Source: Verrucomicrobiaceae bacterium
GTDB taxonomy: Bacteria; Verrucomicrobiota; Verrucomicrobiia; Chthoniobacterales; JAATET01
Assembly (NCBI GenBank): GCA_027488755.1
Contig: JAIYAZ010000075.1
Location: 128,492-192,491, forward strand
Direction: 5' to 3'
DNA: 64,000 nt
In this document: in pieces, positions 55,367 through 63,612 of the stretch
How positions within the stretch are numbered: position 1 is the stretch's first letter
How the letters are laid out: each line of letters opens with the position of its first letter
Translations under genes and position numbers: made by a program
The notes under the pieces: model-generated
What the model was told of the DNA's origin: nothing
The model's database searches: none
The model's input: the letters and a program-made list of their open reading frames with translations, nothing else

Positions 55367-56860
55367 GTGCCCCCGCCCCGCCTCACCCTCGCCGTCGCCG
55401 GCGGCCCGCCCAATCAACGTCCCGAACGTTTCCTCCAATTTGGCGAAGGAGTTTTCCTCCGCGGCTTCGTGGATTGGATGGTCCACCGCCTCAACGCGTC
55501 CGGCCATTTCGACGGCAGCGTGCTCGTCGTGCCCCCGCGCCCCAGCGACAAGGCTGCCCGCCTCAACGCCCAGGACGGCCTCTTCACCTTCATCCAGCGC
55601 GGCCTCGTGAATCACGAGATCGTTGAGGAAATCGAAATCGTCCGCTCCATCCGCCGCGCCCTCGACCCCGCGAAGGACTACGCCGCCCTCCTTGCCTGCG
55701 CCCGCCAGCCCGAGCTGCGTTACATCGTGTCGAACACCACCGAGGCCGGCATCGCCTGCCACCCCGACGACCGCTTCGACGCCGAGCCCCCGGTCTCCTT
55801 CCCCGGCAAACTCACCCGCTTTCTCGTGGAACGCCACCGCGCCTTCGGCGACACACCCGCCAGCGAAATGATCATCCTCCCGTGCGAACTCATCGAGTCG
55901 AACGGCCACGCCCTCCGCGCCTGCGTTCGCGAGACCGCCGCCCGCTGGCAGCTCCCACCCGACTTCCTCGCCTGGCTCGACGCCCGCATCCTCTTCTGCA
56001 ACACGCTCGTCGACCGCATCGTCACCGGCTTCCCCGCGGACGAAGCCGACGCTCTCGCCGAGCGCCTCGGCTACACCGACGCCCTGCTCAACACCGGCGA
56101 ACCCTTCCACGCCTGGATCATCGAAGGCCCCGCCCACCTCGCCGACGAACTCCCCTTCGCCCACGCCGGGCTCAACGTCACCTTCACCCCCGACGTCCGC
56201 CCCTACCGCGAGCGCAAGGTGCGCATCCTCAACGGCGCCCACACCCTCATCGCCCTCGCCGCCTTCCCCGCCGGACACGTCACCGTCAAACAAACCCTCG
56301 ACGACCCCCGCTTCGCCGCGTTCCTCCGCCGAACCCTCCACGACGAAATCCTCCCCACGCTCGACCTGCCCCGCGCCGACCTCGAAGCCTTCGCCGCCGC
56401 CACGCTCGAACGCTTTGCGAATCCCTTCGTCCACCACGCGCTCCTCAGCATCTCGCTCAACTCCACGAGCAAATTCACCGCGCGCCTCCTCCCCTCGCTC
56501 GAACGCCACGCCGCGCCGCCCCCCGGCCTCACCTTCGCCCTCGCGGCCCTGCTCGCCTTCACCCGCGGCACGGAACTCCGCGACGGCGCCCTCCTCGGCC
56601 ACCGCGCTGACGGCTCGACGTATCCGATCCGCGACACCCCCGAGGCCCTCGCCTTCCTCCAATCGCTCTGGTCCGCCGCCGACACCTCCCCGGAAACCCT
56701 CACCCGCGCCGCCCTCGCCCACGCCCCGCTCTGGGGCGGCCGCGACCTCTCGCTCCTCCCCGGCCTCGTGCCCGCCGTGAGCGCCCGGCTTGCCGCCATC
56801 CAACTGCGCGGTATCATCCCAAGCCTCGAAACATTGTTCTCGAATTCTCCATCCCATTAA
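55367..56860 (+). CDS. uxaB: Tagaturonate reductase / altronate oxidoreductase (UxaB)
   Basis: 497 aa from a GTG at 55367. Mannitol-dehydrogenase superfamily: FGEGVFLRGFVDWMV (NAD site), SNTTEAGI, LPCELIESNG, HAWIIEG and KVRILNGAHT. UxaB reduces D-tagaturonate to D-altronate. Length near E. coli UxaB (483). The GTG lies 5 bp after uxaA; the frame is open upstream only through the uxaA codons in another phase. 17 bp to kdgK. Confidence 0.88.
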   Translation: MPPPRLTLAVAGGPPNQRPERFLQFGEGVFLRGFVDWMVHRLNASGHFDGSVLVVPPRPSDKAARLNAQDGLFTFIQRGLVNHEIVEEIEIVRSIRRALDPAKDYAALLACARQPELRYIVSNTTEAGIACHPDDRFDAEPPVSFPGKLTRFLVERHRAFGDTPASEMIILPCELIESNGHALRACVRETAARWQLPPDFLAWLDARILFCNTLVDRIVTGFPADEADALAERLGYTDALLNTGEPFHAWIIEGPAHLADELPFAHAGLNVTFTPDVRPYRERKVRILNGAHTLIALAAFPAGHVTVKQTLDDPRFAAFLRRTLHDEILPTLDLPRADLEAFAAATLERFANPFVHHALLSISLNSTSKFTARLLPSLERHAAPPPGLTFALAALLAFTRGTELRDGALLGHRADGSTYPIRDTPEALAFLQSLWSAADTSPETLTRAALAHAPLWGGRDLSLLPGLVPAVSARLAAIQLRGIIPSLETLFSNSPSH

Positions 56861-56877
56861 TCCCAATCCCCTGCCCA

Positions 56878-57975
56878 ATGAGCCTCCCCGTCAAACCCGC
56901 CAAATCCACCGTCTACGACCAGATCTCGCTCGGTGAAGTCATGCTCCGCCTCGACCCCGGTGAAGGTCGCGTCCGCACCGCCCGCCACTTCACCGCCTGG
57001 GAAGGCGGCGGCGAATACAACACCTCCCGCGGCCTCCGCAAATGCTTCGGTTACAAGACCGCCGTCTGCACCGCCTTCGTCGAGAATGAAGTCGGCCGCC
57101 TCCTCGAGGACTTCATCCTCCAGGGCGGCGTCGCCACCGACTTCGTCAAGTGGCGCGACGACGACGGCATCGGCCGCACCGTCCGCAACGGCCTGAACTT
57201 CACCGAGCGCGGCTTTGGCGTCCGCGGCGCCGTCGGCACGCCCGACCGCGGCAACACCGCCGCCTCCCAGCTCAAACCCGGCGACTTCGACTGGGACCAC
57301 ATCTTCGGCACCCTCGGCTCCCGTTGGTTCCACACCGGCGGCATCTTCGCCGCGCTCTCCGAAAGCACCGCCGAACTCACCGTCGAAGCCGTCAAGGCCG
57401 CCAAAAAGCACGGCGTGATCGTCTCCTACGACCTCAACTACCGCCCCTCGCTCTGGAAGACCATCGGCGGCCTCAAGAAGGCCCAGGAGGTCAACCGCGA
57501 GATCGCGAAATACGTCGACGTCATGATCGGCAACGAGGAGGACTTCACCGCCTCCCTCGGCTTTGAGGTCAAGGGCGCCGACCACAACATCTCCAAGATC
57601 GAGATCGACGCCTTCAAGGACATGATCGAGACCGCCGTCAAGGAGTTCCCGAACTTCAAGGTCGCCGCCACCACGCTCCGCCGCGTCATCACCGCGACCA
57701 AGAACGACTGGAGCGCCATCCTCTGGCACGACGGCCAGTTCCACGAAAGCCGCAAGTATCCGGAGCTCGAAATTCTCGACCGCGTCGGCGGCGGCGACAG
57801 CTTTGCCTCCGGCCTCCAGTTCGGCTTCATGGAATTCAACGACGCGCAGAAGGCCGTGGAATACGGTGCCGCCCACGGCGCGCTGGCGTCCACCACGCCC
57901 GGCGACACCTCCATGGCTAGCCGCAAGGAAGTCGAGAAGCAGATCGCCGGCGGCGGCGCCCGCGTTGTCCGCTGA
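56878..57975 (+). CDS. kdgK: 2-Keto-3-deoxygluconate kinase (PfkB family)
   Basis: 365 aa. PfkB marks: EGGGEYNTSRGLRKC near the start, SYDLNYRPSLW, GNEEDF, and the catalytic RVGGGDSFASG (D307). Makes 2-keto-3-deoxy-6-phosphogluconate, which an aldolase (not in the window) would split to pyruvate and glyceraldehyde-3-phosphate. Base composition is less extreme in some stretches but not foreign. Last gene of the operon, followed by a strong terminator. Confidence 0.85.
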   Translation: MSLPVKPAKSTVYDQISLGEVMLRLDPGEGRVRTARHFTAWEGGGEYNTSRGLRKCFGYKTAVCTAFVENEVGRLLEDFILQGGVATDFVKWRDDDGIGRTVRNGLNFTERGFGVRGAVGTPDRGNTAASQLKPGDFDWDHIFGTLGSRWFHTGGIFAALSESTAELTVEAVKAAKKHGVIVSYDLNYRPSLWKTIGGLKKAQEVNREIAKYVDVMIGNEEDFTASLGFEVKGADHNISKIEIDAFKDMIETAVKEFPNFKVAATTLRRVITATKNDWSAILWHDGQFHESRKYPELEILDRVGGGDSFASGLQFGFMEFNDAQKAVEYGAAHGALASTTPGDTSMASRKEVEKQIAGGGARVVR

Positions 57976-57996
57976 CGCCATCGTTCACCCCTTTCC

Positions 57997-58035
57997 CGGG
58001 CCGGTTCTCCCCACGGAGGCCGGCCCGTTTTCGTT
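57997..58035 (+). terminator. Rho-independent terminator behind the sugar operon
   Basis: CGGGCCGG (57997-58004) pairs perfectly with CCGGCCCG (58020-58027); TTTTCGTT follows. It ends the 50641-57975 unit. Its last bases touch the stop of the converging MFS gene. Confidence 0.85.
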
Positions 58036-59360
58036 CAGCGCATCCAGATGCGCGAGAGCCGGCCGAAACGTCCGCCGATGCCCTGACTCCCCGCGCGCGG
58101 CGGTCCCTCGACCAGCCACGACACCGCCAGAAACGCGACGACGTTCACGACCAGCAGCGCGACAAAGTAGATGCTATGCCGCCGCCACGTGAACCACCCC
58201 GCCGCCAGTTCGTAGCTGCCGATGGCGTCCAGCGTCACGCCCCACATCACCGGCGCCGCGCCCAGCCCGAGGCTCGTGATCACCGTGAAGAGCGCGAAGA
58301 AATGGTTGCGACCCATCTCGGGCATCGTCGCCATCGCCATCCGCATGTTCGCCACCGAGAAGTTCGCGCCCGCCAGCCCGCTCAGAAAATTCAGCGCCAG
58401 CACGATCGGCACCGAGCACGGGAGCACCCCGCCCGCAATCAACGCCCACCCCGCCAGCACCACCGCCAGCAACCCCAGGGCGAACCGCAGCACCGGCTTA
58501 CTCCCCGTGCGGTCGATAAAATGCGCCGTCAACATCAGCGTGAGGATCGGTCCCACAAAGGCCGCCGCGGAAAGCAGGATCACCAGGTCCGCGTCGAAGT
58601 GCTGGTATTCCTTGAGATACTCAACCGTGAACACCCCCAGGCTGCCCACCACGACCATGAACAGCACCGTGAACCCCAGCAGCATCAGAAACGGCCGGTA
58701 ACCCAGCATCGCCAGCCACGGCACTGGCTGCGCGGAACGCCGCATCACCTCGCCCGGCGGCGCGTCCGGAATGCGCTTGATAAACCACAGGCTCACCGCC
58801 CCGCCCAGCGCGCTGATCAGAAACACCACCGCGTATTCCCACGGATCCACGTGCCCGTGCATCACCCACGCACACGCCACCAGCGACAGCAGGCTGCCGA
58901 TGTAGGCAAACAGCTGGTCGCGCGCGAGGAACTTCCCCCGCACCGGCTCATCGATGATCGCCGTGATCCACGGCATCCACCCCGCCGACGAAATCCCGCG
59001 CAGCAGGTTGAAGATAAACAGCACCGCCAGCAGCAGCCCGAGCTGCGAGATCGCGTCGAGAAAACCCAGCAGCGGAATCACCGCCACGACAAAGATGAAC
59101 ACCGTCCGCAGCCCCCAGCCATTCACCACGAACTGCCGGTAGGAATACCGGTCAAGAAACCGCGCCGCCGGCAACTGCATCACCGTCATCAAAGGCGTGA
59201 ACGCCGCGATCACCCCCAGCACCGTGGAACTCGCCCCCAGCGACTTCGCGAACAGGATGATCGGCGCACCCATCATGATCTGAAACGCAATCGCGTTGAA
59301 CAGGTTGAACCAGTGCGAATTAAACGCCTCGCGAGGATAGGAGGGCACCAACGCATTCAA
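58035..59360 (-). CDS. Major facilitator superfamily transporter
   Basis: 441 aa, about twelve membrane spans (PIILFAKSLGASSTVLGVIA, LLFIFNLLRGISSAGWMPW, MLGYRPFLMLLGFTVLFMV). No sugar- or drug-specific motif that I can read. As the only transporter near the sugar operon, converging on it, it may import its sugar; it may also be independent. Start uncertain: TTG at 59360, lying at the edge of an inverted repeat, or the GTG at 59348; no ribosome-binding site is visible at either. Confidence 0.85.
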   Translation of the reverse strand: MNALVPSYPREAFNSHWFNLFNAIAFQIMMGAPIILFAKSLGASSTVLGVIAAFTPLMTVMQLPAARFLDRYSYRQFVVNGWGLRTVFIFVVAVIPLLGFLDAISQLGLLLAVLFIFNLLRGISSAGWMPWITAIIDEPVRGKFLARDQLFAYIGSLLSLVACAWVMHGHVDPWEYAVVFLISALGGAVSLWFIKRIPDAPPGEVMRRSAQPVPWLAMLGYRPFLMLLGFTVLFMVVVGSLGVFTVEYLKEYQHFDADLVILLSAAAFVGPILTLMLTAHFIDRTGSKPVLRFALGLLAVVLAGWALIAGGVLPCSVPIVLALNFLSGLAGANFSVANMRMAMATMPEMGRNHFFALFTVITSLGLGAAPVMWGVTLDAIGSYELAAGWFTWRRHSIYFVALLVVNVVAFLAVSWLVEGPPRAGSQGIGGRFGRLSRIWMR

Positions 59361-59428
59361 ACACGGAGGACACGGAGGGCACGGAGAAAAAAATTCATCC
59401 TCTCCGTGCCCTCCGTGTCCTCCGTGTT
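59360..59428. repeat. Perfect 28-bp inverted repeat of the CCGTG family
   Basis: Arms 59360-59387 and 59401-59428 are exact reverse complements with a 13-base A-rich loop. Arm words (CACGGAGGACACGGAGGGCA) match the other copies. It fills the divergent gap between the MFS gene and uvrC, so it must contain or displace their promoters. Confidence 0.9.
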
Positions 59429-59443
59429 AAAATTCCCCTTCGC

Positions 59444-61042
59444 ATGCCCGACATCGACCTCCAGGCCAAGCTCCGCGACGTGCCCCACAAACCGGGTGTC
59501 TACGTCATGCGCGACCGCTTCAAAAAGGTCATCTACGTCGGCAAGGCCCGCGACCTGCGCCGCCGCGTGAGCAACTACTTCATGCCCTCGCGGAAAATGA
59601 CCGCCGACCCGAAGACCCGCGCGCTCATCGACAGCATCTGGGACTTCGAGTGGCACGTCGTGAAAAGCGACGCCGAGGCCGTGCTCTACGAAGGCCGGCT
59701 CATCAAGGAATTCCGCCCGAAATACAACGTCAGCTTCCGCGACGACAAACGCTTCCTCCTCGTCCGCGTGAACCTCGCCGAGCCCTTCCCCCGCTTCGGC
59801 CTCACCCGGCTGAAAAAGGACGACGGCGCCCGCTACTTCGGTCCCTTCGCCCACAGCGGCGCCCTCCGCTCCACGCTCAACGCCATCCGCAAGCGCTTCG
59901 GCCTGCGCACCTGCCGCCCGCTCGCGCCCACCGAAACCGACTACCGGCATTGCAGCAACGACATCATCAAAAACTGCTCCGCCCCCTGCGTCGGCCGCAT
60001 CGAGCAGGCGGAATACCGCCGCCGCGTCGAGGAGGCCTGCGAACTCCTCGAGGGGCAGTCGCAGGGCATGGTCGCCCAGGTCGAGGCCGAGATGCGCGCC
60101 GCCGCCGAGAAGCTCGACTTCGAAAAGGCCGCCCAGCTCCGCAACCTGCTCGACGACCTCAAGGCCACGACGAAGCCGATGACGCGTTACATCCACAAGG
60201 CCCTGCCCAGCGCCATCGACCCGCAGGCCGACCTCGTCGCCCTCCAGGACGCCCTCCAGCTCGCCCGTCCGCCCGCCGTCATGGAGTGCTTCGACATCTC
60301 GAACATCAGCTCGAACCACATCGTCGCCTCCATGGTCCGCTTCCGCGACGGCGTGCCCGACCGCGCCAGCTACCGCCGCTTCCGCATCGCCGGCGTTCCG
60401 GGGCAGAACGACTTCGCGAGCATGGCCGAGGTCGTCCGCCGCCGCTACCGCCGCATCCTCGGCGAACTCCACGCCGCCGCCGGCGACGACGCCGAATTCT
60501 CCCAGGAATCCCCCTTCGAAGCCGCCCAACGCCTCTCCTCCCATCTTCCATCTTCCCCCTCCGATCTTCCCAAATCCGGCCTGCCGGATTTGATCGTCGT
60601 CGACGGCGGCAAGGGCCAGCTCTCCAGCGCGTGCCGCGAGCTTCAGCGGCTCGGCCTGAGCGACGTGCCGATCATCGGCCTGGCCAAGGAATTCGAGGAA
60701 ATCCACCGCCCCGCCCGCCCGCTTCCGCTGCGCCTCCCCGCCGACAGCGGCGCGCTCAAGCTCCTCCAGCGCATCCGCGACGAAGCCCACCGCTTTGCCA
60801 ACGGTTACCACAGCCTGCTGCTGAAGCGCCGCATCAGCGAAAGCCGGCTGGACGATATTCCCGGCGTGAGCGAGGCGCGCAAAAAAGCCCTGCTCTCCCG
60901 CTTCGGCAGCGTGGAGCGCATCCGGCGGGCCACCGCCGAGGCGCTCGCCGAGGTGCCGGGCATCAGCCCGCGGCTCGCCGCGGACATCCTCCTCGCGCTG
61001 GCCGCGCCCGAGCCGGCCCGGCCGCGCCGCCGCGCTCAGTAG
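59444..61042 (+). CDS. uvrC: UvrABC system protein C
   Basis: 532 aa. GIY-YIG nuclease (about 10-100; KPGVYVMRDRFKKVIYVGKA), zinc-less Cys cluster CSAPCVGRI, UVR motif (AEKLDFEKAAQLRNLLDDLK, about 225), RNase-H-like C nuclease (MECFDISNIS, IVVDGGKGQL, GLAKEFEEIHRP) and HhH pair at the end. Makes both incisions in nucleotide excision repair. Before LPDLIVVDGGKG an unusual insert SSHLPSSPSDLPKSG of low complexity is coded by a 7-bp-type array (60541-60570). The end overlaps the converging gene by 7 bp. Confidence 0.93.
   Translation: MPDIDLQAKLRDVPHKPGVYVMRDRFKKVIYVGKARDLRRRVSNYFMPSRKMTADPKTRALIDSIWDFEWHVVKSDAEAVLYEGRLIKEFRPKYNVSFRDDKRFLLVRVNLAEPFPRFGLTRLKKDDGARYFGPFAHSGALRSTLNAIRKRFGLRTCRPLAPTETDYRHCSNDIIKNCSAPCVGRIEQAEYRRRVEEACELLEGQSQGMVAQVEAEMRAAAEKLDFEKAAQLRNLLDDLKATTKPMTRYIHKALPSAIDPQADLVALQDALQLARPPAVMECFDISNISSNHIVASMVRFRDGVPDRASYRRFRIAGVPGQNDFASMAEVVRRRYRRILGELHAAAGDDAEFSQESPFEAAQRLSSHLPSSPSDLPKSGLPDLIVVDGGKGQLSSACRELQRLGLSDVPIIGLAKEFEEIHRPARPLPLRLPADSGALKLLQRIRDEAHRFANGYHSLLLKRRISESRLDDIPGVSEARKKALLSRFGSVERIRRATAEALAEVPGISPRLAADILLALAAPEPARPRRRAQ
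60541..60570. repeat. 7-bp-period array (CATCTTC) inside uvrC
   Basis: CCATCTTCCATCTTCCCCCT then CCGATCTTCC: units CATCTTC, CATCTTC, CCCCTCC, GATCTTC. It encodes a Ser/Pro/Leu insert with no match in the normal UvrC layout. Confidence 0.6.
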
Positions 61043-62691
61043 CGCAGGATCGCGAGGAAAAGGGGCTCGGAGACGTTGCCGAGTTTGTCGGTCGCGGTGA
61101 CGGCGATGCGATTGATTCCAAGGGCGAGCGGGACGGTGAACTCCCACTTGCGGTCGCCCTTCGCGAGGCGCGGCACGAGCCGGCGCTTGGTGGGCGCCTT
61201 CCCGCCGCGCTTCTTCTCCGCCAGCACGGTGTATTCGACCTTGTCGATGCCGGTTTCGTCGATGGCCACGCCGCGGATCGTGATCGACGCCGCACGGGTC
61301 ACGCGGTCCCGGGCCTGGCGCGGGTAGCTGACCCGCACCCACGGAATCATCGCCCGGGTGTCGGCGAGGTAAATTCCTTCGTCGTAGCCGTCGCCGTTCG
61401 AGAACCGGGCGCGGAAGGCAAACTGGTGGAGGCCGTTGAACGTGCCCGGGCCGGCAAAGTCCACATGGTCCACGGTGCGGTTGCCGCCGGGCGTCGGTAG
61501 TTCCATGCCGTCCACCGCGAGTAGCACCGGGTCGCCGTCCGCGCGCTTGATCCAGAAACCCGTGCGGACGCCGCCGTTAGTGTAGAGGATCTTCGCCTTG
61601 AACACGACGTCGCCGGTTTCGTTGGTGACCGCGCCCAGCGACAGGTCGCTGAAGACCACATCCGAGGTGGTCGGCACCTTCGCACCAGCCACGAGGATCG
61701 GGGCCAGCTCGCCGATGCGGCCGGCAAAAACCGCGGAAGGCCTCACCCCGGGCGTCCCGGTCGCATTCCCGTCCACGAATGTCAGAGAGGCCGCGAAGGC
61801 GAGGCGGTCCTGCCCGGCGATGGAGGGGGCGGGCGACAGGTCGCTGAGATAAAAGCTGGGCAGGGCCGGAGCCATGTCCCCGCTGCGGGCGACGAAGCGC
61901 AGGTCGCCGGGTTTGCCCGCGTAGATCGTCTGCAGCGGCGCGGGCGTGTTCGACGGCGAGGGCGAGGTTTTCACCTTGAGGGCGACGGCCCCGGTTTCGG
62001 TGGCATCAATGATGTCCCCCACGCCGGAAATGTCGCCCTCGTAGGTGATGCTCTCGTTCCCGTTCACGGCCGACACGTAGAGCGCGCTTTCGCCCGGCCC
62101 GGGGAGCTTCTCGCCCACGGTTACCAACGGGTTGAGGCCCTTGGCGGAAAGCCCGGCCGCGAGGGGCGTGATGGTTTCGTTGCCGAAGTCGCGGTTGCCC
62201 TTCACGTAAAGCTCGCGCCCCGCCCGGAAGCTCGCCGGGCCGAGGTCGAGAAAACTGGTGTTACCCGTCAGGCCGAACGTGCCGCCGCCCTCCACGCTCA
62301 CCCCCGGCTGGCTGGATTCCGCCTCGAAGGGAACCAGGCGCGCATTCACGGCCACCCGGCCGTCCGACGCGACGGAGACCGCCGTAAACTGGGCAAAGGT
62401 GGCGTTGGTTCCCGGGGCGGTTTGCTCCAGCGTGGCGACGATGCGGGTCACGCCGAGACGCTCGGCAAACACCCGCGGATTGACGTCGAGCTGCCGGGAC
62501 TCGGACTCAAAAAACGCGACCGTGCCGTCCTCGCCGATCGTCGGCAGGCCGAAGGCTTGGTAGGGCACACCCGCCGGACCGATCAGCCCCGTGAAGGCCA
62601 CGAATCGGTAGCTCGCCCCCATCTGGGCAAATGCCGCGGCCGCCGTGGCCAGGCCGAGAACGAGCCCGGCGATTCCCAATTTCAGACGCAT
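61036..62691 (-). CDS. Exported protein with NxxGxxAF-type tandem repeats and C-terminal beta module
   Basis: 551 aa from the ATG at 62691. Signal peptide LKLGIAGLVLGLATAAAAFAQ. The body has six or so copies of a loop of the form TIGEDGTVAFFE, VASDGRVAVNARL, DATETGAVALKVKT, IAGQDRLAFAASL, VTNETGDVVFKAKI, GLHQFAFRARF, matching the NxxGxxAF-repeat exported proteins (DUF7453-like) seen in environmental bacteria; they form a beta-propeller-like fold in my estimate. The end (about 465-551) is the module shared with the phosphatase and the protein at 14507, here ending in KLGNVSEPLFLAILRY. No PEP-CTERM tag. Function unknown. Confidence 0.78.
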   Translation of the reverse strand: MRLKLGIAGLVLGLATAAAAFAQMGASYRFVAFTGLIGPAGVPYQAFGLPTIGEDGTVAFFESESRQLDVNPRVFAERLGVTRIVATLEQTAPGTNATFAQFTAVSVASDGRVAVNARLVPFEAESSQPGVSVEGGGTFGLTGNTSFLDLGPASFRAGRELYVKGNRDFGNETITPLAAGLSAKGLNPLVTVGEKLPGPGESALYVSAVNGNESITYEGDISGVGDIIDATETGAVALKVKTSPSPSNTPAPLQTIYAGKPGDLRFVARSGDMAPALPSFYLSDLSPAPSIAGQDRLAFAASLTFVDGNATGTPGVRPSAVFAGRIGELAPILVAGAKVPTTSDVVFSDLSLGAVTNETGDVVFKAKILYTNGGVRTGFWIKRADGDPVLLAVDGMELPTPGGNRTVDHVDFAGPGTFNGLHQFAFRARFSNGDGYDEGIYLADTRAMIPWVRVSYPRQARDRVTRAASITIRGVAIDETGIDKVEYTVLAEKKRGGKAPTKRRLVPRLAKGDRKWEFTVPLALGINRIAVTATDKLGNVSEPLFLAILRY

Positions 62692-62753
62692 AAGATGAAA
62701 GGCTATTCGACCCGGCCCGAAGCACAAACGGTTTTTCCCCGGCGCCGCCCGAA

Positions 62754-62790
62754 ACAAAAAAGCCCCCGCCCGGGAAAACCAGGCGGAGGC
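62754..62790 (-). terminator. Rho-independent terminator of the PEP-CTERM LTD gene
   Basis: On the minus strand GCCTCCGCC and GGCGGGGGC pair (one G-T) around TGGTTTTCCCG, followed by TTTTTTGTTT. It lies 20 bp behind the stop of the gene at 62810-63505. Confidence 0.8.
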
Positions 62791-62809
62791 TCGAAAAAAG
62801 ACCGGACGA

Positions 62810-63505
62810 TCAGGCCTTGCGGCGGCGCAGGCCGAGCAGGACCGCACCGAGACCGAGGCCAACGAGAGCCACCGTGCCCGGCTCGGGGACGGCGGTGACG
62901 GTGGACGAACTCAAATAGTTATCCGTGCCGGCCGTGGCATCGGCTACATTGGTCAAGGTCTCTTGCGACCAAACCGTGGGAAATTGGGTAATGTTGGAGC
63001 CGGGCGTCAGATTCCAACCAACATCTGCGGTGAGCCGCACGAAGCTTTTGTCCTGCCCTTCGTTCCCGAGGTTGGTAAAACTCAGGACATCCACGAGCTG
63101 GGTGGTGCTGCTGTAAGTCGAACCAGTCCACAGGGTGATGCTGTCATTCCCGTTAAAGTTTGTCGCACTGCCCGAGAGGGTTGCCAGAGCAGGCGCATAG
63201 GACGGCAGGGCGACCGCCGTGTTGCCGAGGAGGAACACCGAACCTGCATTCAGCGTTCCGCTGAGCGTCAAATTTCCACTCACGGTGGTGGTCGCATTGC
63301 CGACCTTCCAAGCTTCCGCGTTCGCGTTAGAGTAGACCGAAAGCGTGTAAAGACTCAGATCCACGGATTCCGTCCCGATGTTCTTGAGCTCGAGGTATTT
63401 ATTGTTCGAGGTGCCTTCGTAATATTGCGTGAAGATCAATTGCGCGTTGGCGGAAAGGACGGAGACCGCGAGGGTCGCAAGAAGGGCAAGGGCAGCTTTT
63501 TTCAT
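62810..63505 (-). CDS. PEP-CTERM protein with lamin-tail-like domain
   Basis: 231 aa. Signal peptide AALALLATLAVSVLSANAQ. IFTQYYEGTSNNKYLELKNI and SLYTLSVYSN are the start of a lamin-tail (LTD)-like domain, common in surface-bound or cell-wall enzymes. The tail VPEPGTVALVGLGLGAVLLG plus RRRKA is a textbook PEP-CTERM tag: Pro-Glu-Pro, hydrophobic span, basic end. Probably an extracellular matrix or surface protein handled by an exosortase elsewhere in the genome. Followed by a terminator, preceded by a hairpin leader. Confidence 0.85.
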   Translation of the reverse strand: MKKAALALLATLAVSVLSANAQLIFTQYYEGTSNNKYLELKNIGTESVDLSLYTLSVYSNANAEAWKVGNATTTVSGNLTLSGTLNAGSVFLLGNTAVALPSYAPALATLSGSATNFNGNDSITLWTGSTYSSTTQLVDVLSFTNLGNEGQDKSFVRLTADVGWNLTPGSNITQFPTVWSQETLTNVADATAGTDNYLSSSTVTAVPEPGTVALVGLGLGAVLLGLRRRKA

Positions 63506-63549
63506 GGATTGATAATTCGGGTGGAATGTCCGCGTGAGAGCGAGAAGTC

Positions 63550-63565
63550 GCCAACTTTCGTTGGC
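63550..63565 (-). promoter_or_regulatory. GNRA-type hairpin in the leader of the PEP-CTERM gene
   Basis: On the minus strand GCCAAC-GAAA-GTTGGC, a 6-bp stem with a GAAA tetraloop, about 45 bases upstream of the start codon. TTGACG at 63581-63576 on the same strand could be a -35 for a start near or in the hairpin. Possibly an mRNA stability element. Confidence 0.35.
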
Positions 63566-63612
63566 AACATTTTCGTCAAGTTAGTTCCCAATTCAGCACG
63601 GGGCGTGCCGAC

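Noticed and set aside
49671-57975. Galacturonate (uxaCBA) operon
   Set aside because: UxaA and UxaB fit, but UxaC is missing and an AKR, a lactonase, a Zn-dehydrogenase and a mutarotase would have no role; the L-galactose reading uses all genes.
49671-57975. L-fucose oxidative operon
   Set aside because: Mutarotase, AKR and lactonase would fit, but L-fuconate dehydratase of the enolase type and a 2-keto-3-deoxyfuconate dehydrogenase are absent while UxaB and KdgK are present. Not fully excluded.
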